A DNA stretch of 8,586 bases, from assembly GCA_030039995.1 (NCBI GenBank), contig JASHUL010000233.1, positions 1 through 8,586 of the forward strand, in the 5' to 3' direction. The position numbers and the translations under genes are program-made. This DNA is from Thermoplasmata archaeon (lineage in GTDB: Archaea > Thermoplasmatota > Thermoplasmata > Lutacidiplasmatales > UBA184). The notes beneath the pieces were generated by a model. It was not told the origin of the DNA. It searched no databases and worked only from the letters and a program-made list of their open reading frames with translations. Positions 6,439-8,586 of this stretch are shown here, in pieces (position 1 is the stretch's first letter; each line of letters opens with the position of its first letter).

Positions 6439-6445
6439 TTGATAG
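6439..6445 (-). promoter_or_regulatory. TATA-like box of the universal stress protein gene
   Basis: Read on the minus strand, CCCTATCAAC contains the core CTATCAA, centred about 26 bases upstream of the ATG at 6416. That places transcription start at or within a base or two of the start codon, a leaderless arrangement. It is one of only two A/T-rich patches in the 98-base divergent spacer. Confidence 0.55.
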
Positions 6446-6482
6446 GGGTTGCCGGGCCGGCGTCCGGGCCCGACCGTCCGCC

Positions 6483-6492
6483 AACTCTAAGG
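6483..6492 (+). promoter_or_regulatory. TATA-like box of the NDH-2-like gene
   Basis: AACTCTAAGG is the second A/T-rich patch of the divergent spacer, centred about 28 bases before the GTG at 6515. Transcription would start at the start codon, so the message is probably leaderless. This supports the GTG as the real start even though no ribosome-binding sequence precedes it. Confidence 0.55.
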
Positions 6493-6514
6493 TCCGTCGT
6501 ACGGAGTACCGGGC

Positions 6515-7726
6515 GTGAACGCGGCCGTCGACCCCGACCCGTCCCCGCCGGAAGCGCCGGCCGTGGTCCTCGGTGCGGGGTACGCCGGGCTCGCGGTCGC
6601 GCAGGGGATCCGCCGTCGCTCGCGCCAGCGGATCCCGGTCGTCCTCGTCGACCGGAACCCCGTGCACGTCCTCCGGACCCAGCTCTACGAGGTCGGGAAG
6701 CTCGCGGCGACCGGCGAGGACACCGACCCATGGGTGGTTCCGCTCGCGGAGACGCTCGAGGGGTCGGCGGTCGAATTCCGACAGGGATCGGTGGAGCAGG
6801 TCGACCTCGCGCAGCGCTCGGTCACGCTCGACAGCGGTACGGTGCGGTTCCGCGCCCTCGTCATCGGTCTCGGCAACGTCGCCGCGTACTACGGTGTTCC
6901 CGGAGCGGCGGCGAACACGCACCAGGTATACCGGCTCTCGGGAGCGAAGAAGTTCGCCGGCGAGCTGCGCGAGGTGGAGCGTGCGTCCGGGACCCTGTCC
7001 GGGGAGCGGCGGCCCCGCATCGTCATCGTCGGCGGCGGGTCGACCGGCACCGAGCTGGCCGCCGAGATCGCGACGACCGACTGGCGGCCGATCGCCGGCG
7101 CCGGCGCGCGGCCTCCCGAGGTCGTCCTCGTGACCGGGGCGCTCCCGTTTCTCGCCGGGTTCCCGAGCTCGGTCGTGGACCGGGCGCGTCGCGCCCTCGT
7201 CCGGGCCGGCGTCACGATCGTCGCCGGCTGGAACGTCGCCCGGGTCGACCCGGGACGGGTCACGCTCGAAGACGGTACCGTGCTGGCGTGCGCGGCCGCG
7301 GTCTGGTGTGCGGGCCTCGAGGCCCCACCGCCGGTCCGTGCGCTCCCGGTACCGCACGGGCGGGCCGGCCGCGTCGCGGTCGAGCCGACGCTCGAGGTCC
7401 CGGGTCATCCGGGAACGTTCGTGGTCGGGGACGCGGCCGAGGTCCGCGACCCTCGGACCGGCGCGCTCGTGCCGTCGACCGCGCAGGCCGCACTCGCCGA
7501 AGCGCGGGTCGCGGCCCGCAACCTCGTGGCCCGGTGGAACGGTGCGCCGCTCGCGCCGTTCGTGTACCAGGAACGGGGGGTGGTCGTCGCCCTCGGCCTC
7601 GGACAGGCGGCCGGGGCGTTGCGCAAGGTTCCGATCTGGGGCAGCCCCGCGGCCGTGTTGAAGCGGATCGTGCAGCGGGACTACGCGCACGCCGTCGAGC
7701 GCGGCGAGCCGCCGACGCTGATCTAG
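6515..7726 (+). CDS. Type II NADH dehydrogenase-like FAD/NAD(P)-dependent oxidoreductase
   Basis: A 403-residue flavoprotein of the two-dinucleotide-binding-domain superfamily, closest in pattern to NDH-2, which transfers electrons from NAD(P)H through FAD to a membrane quinone without pumping protons. The FAD-binding Rossmann motif GAGYAGL is at 20-26 and the NAD(P)-binding motif GGGSTGTE at 173-180. The second FAD-contact motif VVGDAAE is at 303-309, followed by PSTAQAALAEA at 320-330, the NDH-2-type quinone-side helix. VWCAGLEA (263-270) matches the NDH-2 'W-x-AG-x-x-A' segment. Sulfide:quinone oxidoreductase is less likely, because only two cysteines (C259, C265) are present and the redox-cysteine pattern is missing. 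No transmembrane helix is seen; the C-terminal part, rich in basic residues, may attach peripherally to the membrane. It starts with GTG, is divergent from the universal stress protein gene and appears monocistronic. Electron acceptor and physiological donor are inferred only. Confidence 0.85.
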   Translation: MNAAVDPDPSPPEAPAVVLGAGYAGLAVAQGIRRRSRQRIPVVLVDRNPVHVLRTQLYEVGKLAATGEDTDPWVVPLAETLEGSAVEFRQGSVEQVDLAQRSVTLDSGTVRFRALVIGLGNVAAYYGVPGAAANTHQVYRLSGAKKFAGELREVERASGTLSGERRPRIVIVGGGSTGTELAAEIATTDWRPIAGAGARPPEVVLVTGALPFLAGFPSSVVDRARRALVRAGVTIVAGWNVARVDPGRVTLEDGTVLACAAAVWCAGLEAPPPVRALPVPHGRAGRVAVEPTLEVPGHPGTFVVGDAAEVRDPRTGALVPSTAQAALAEARVAARNLVARWNGAPLAPFVYQERGVVVALGLGQAAGALRKVPIWGSPAAVLKRIVQRDYAHAVERGEPPTLI

Positions 7727-7758
7727 CGGTCGCGGTCCGGGGGACCGCGCGGCAAGGC

Positions 7759-7766
7759 GGATAACC
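7759..7766 (+). promoter_or_regulatory. TATA-like box of the nucleotidyltransferase gene
   Basis: GGATAACC is the only A/T-rich patch in the 63-base gap after the NDH-2-like gene. Its centre is about 28 bases before the ATG at 7790, again predicting a leaderless transcript and a promoter independent of the upstream gene. Confidence 0.55.
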
Positions 7767-7789
7767 CCGCGGCCGGTCGCCCCGACGCG

Positions 7790-8586
7790 ATGAAGGCGAT
7801 GGTCCTCGTCGGCGGGTTCGGCACCCGCCTGCGGCCGGTGACGTACGCCGTCCCGAAGCAGCTGATCCCCGTCGCGGGCAAGCCGATGCTCTACCACGTG
7901 CTCGACCTGTTGCCGGCCGACGTGGAGGAGGTCGTCCTCGCCACGGGCTACAAGGCCGACGTCATTGACGCGTACGTCCGGGCGCACCCGCCGCGCTGGC
8001 CGGTGCGTACGGTGTCGGAGGCCGAGCCACTCGGTACGGGCGGAGGGATGAAGAACGCCTCGGACGGGATCTCCGACCCGTTCTTCCTCCTCAATTCGGA
8101 CGTGCTGGCCGCGGTCGACCTCGAGGCGATGCGCTCGGCGCACGCCGCGAACGGCGGGATCGGAACGATGGCGCTCTACGAGGTCGAGGACCCCCAGCCG
8201 TACGGAGTCGCCGCCCTCGGGCCCCGCGACCGCATCACGGCGTTCGTCGAGAAACCGGAGCCGAAGGATGCCCCGTCCCGGTGGATCAACGCCGGTGTGG
8301 CGATCTGGGCGCGCGCGGCGCTCGACCCGATCCCCGCCGGGCGCGCCGTGAGCTTCGAACGTGAGGTCGTGCCGGGGCTCCTGCCGAACGGGGTCTTTGG
8401 TTTCCGCCTCTCGCGCTACTGGGAGGATGCGGGGACGCCCGAACGCCTCCTGCGCGCCCAACAGCTTCTCTTCGACGACCACCGGGGAGGCCCCGGCGGG
8501 GTGCCGACCGGCGCGCAGGGCCCGGGCCCCGTCGCCGCGATGGGCGCGGTCTCGGTGCGGGGCGCGACGTTCGGCCCGTACGTCAC
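7790..8586 (+). CDS. Sugar-1-phosphate nucleotidyltransferase (NDP-sugar pyrophosphorylase), partial at right edge
   Basis: The first 265 residues of an enzyme joining an NTP and a sugar 1-phosphate into an NDP-sugar plus pyrophosphate, supplying activated sugars for glycans or glycolipids in the cytoplasm. The frame is still open at the window edge. Key motifs are LVGGFGTRLRP (6-16, nucleotide binding and catalytic Arg), PKQLIPVAGKPM (22-33), EPLGTGGG (79-86), LNSDV (101-105, metal-binding D104), FVEKP (152-156), INAGV (166-170) and YWEDAGTP (210-217, second metal ligand D213). From about residue 245 the hydrophobic periodicity and GxV patches suggest the start of a left-handed beta-helix, as in two-domain mannose-1-phosphate guanylyltransferases and long RmlA-type enzymes. 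PKQL favours the thymidylyl/uridylyl group, while the NSDV and EKP context also fits guanylyltransferases, so the substrate is undecided. The ATG is chosen from the motif position and the TATA-like box upstream. Confidence 0.92.
   Translation, partial: MKAMVLVGGFGTRLRPVTYAVPKQLIPVAGKPMLYHVLDLLPADVEEVVLATGYKADVIDAYVRAHPPRWPVRTVSEAEPLGTGGGMKNASDGISDPFFLLNSDVLAAVDLEAMRSAHAANGGIGTMALYEVEDPQPYGVAALGPRDRITAFVEKPEPKDAPSRWINAGVAIWARAALDPIPAGRAVSFEREVVPGLLPNGVFGFRLSRYWEDAGTPERLLRAQQLLFDDHRGGPGGVPTGAQGPGPVAAMGAVSVRGATFGPYV

Noticed and set aside
6515..7726. Sulfide:quinone oxidoreductase identity for the FAD/NAD enzyme
   Set aside because: The conserved redox cysteines are missing, while the second-Rossmann GGGSTGTE and the TAQAA helix fit NDH-2 better.
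6413..8482. A 689-codon open frame on the minus strand across the NDH-2-like and nucleotidyltransferase genes
   Set aside because: It covers two clearly conserved plus-strand genes plus their promoters, has an Arg/Asp/Gly-rich composition and shows no recognisable motif.

Overview
The window looks like a stretch of a very GC-rich archaeal chromosome, most plausibly from the Thermoplasmatota. The archaeal assignment rests on four things: AT-rich TATA-like boxes about 26 to 35 bases upstream of start points with almost no leader, an almost complete lack of Shine-Dalgarno sequences, a tRNA gene without encoded CCA, and an archaeal-type methionyl-tRNA synthetase. The narrower guess rests on the large surface protein. 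It joins YVTN beta-propeller repeats to 'GLPSGTxW' domains and a C-terminal anchor, an architecture I associate with Thermoplasmata. This is inference, since no ribosomal RNA or marker phylogeny is available here.

Layout. Bases 2-1411 carry the C-terminal two thirds or so of methionyl-tRNA synthetase, including a fused tRNA-binding (Trbp111/EMAP-like) domain and an extra C-terminal tail. Its stop overlaps the start of a PHP-domain phosphoesterase gene (1408-2088). A tRNA-Cys(GCA) gene follows at 2150-2222 with its own TATA-like box. Bases 2409-5192 encode a 927-residue secreted, membrane-anchored protein with 14 propeller repeats. A six-helix DUF998-type membrane protein (5359-6021) then runs tail to tail into, and overlaps, a minus-strand universal stress protein gene (5958-6416). 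That gene is divergent from an NDH-2-like FAD/NAD oxidoreductase (6515-7726), and the two TATA-like boxes share a 98-base spacer. A sugar-phosphate nucleotidyltransferase gene starts at 7790 and runs off the right edge still open.

How the genes fit together. Most are stand-alone housekeeping or envelope genes. Only the synthetase and PHP genes look co-transcribed. The universal stress protein and NDH-2 may be co-controlled, since they share a promoter region and both could relate to energy or redox status. The nucleotidyltransferase would supply NDP-sugars for glycans, and the surface protein has many regularly spaced N-glycosylation sequons, but nothing in the sequence directly links the two.

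I see no mobile element, CRISPR array, defence island or obviously new multi-gene system. The most distinctive object is the 14-repeat surface protein, whose repeats read as two seven-bladed propellers. No stretch longer than about 190 bases lacks a gene.
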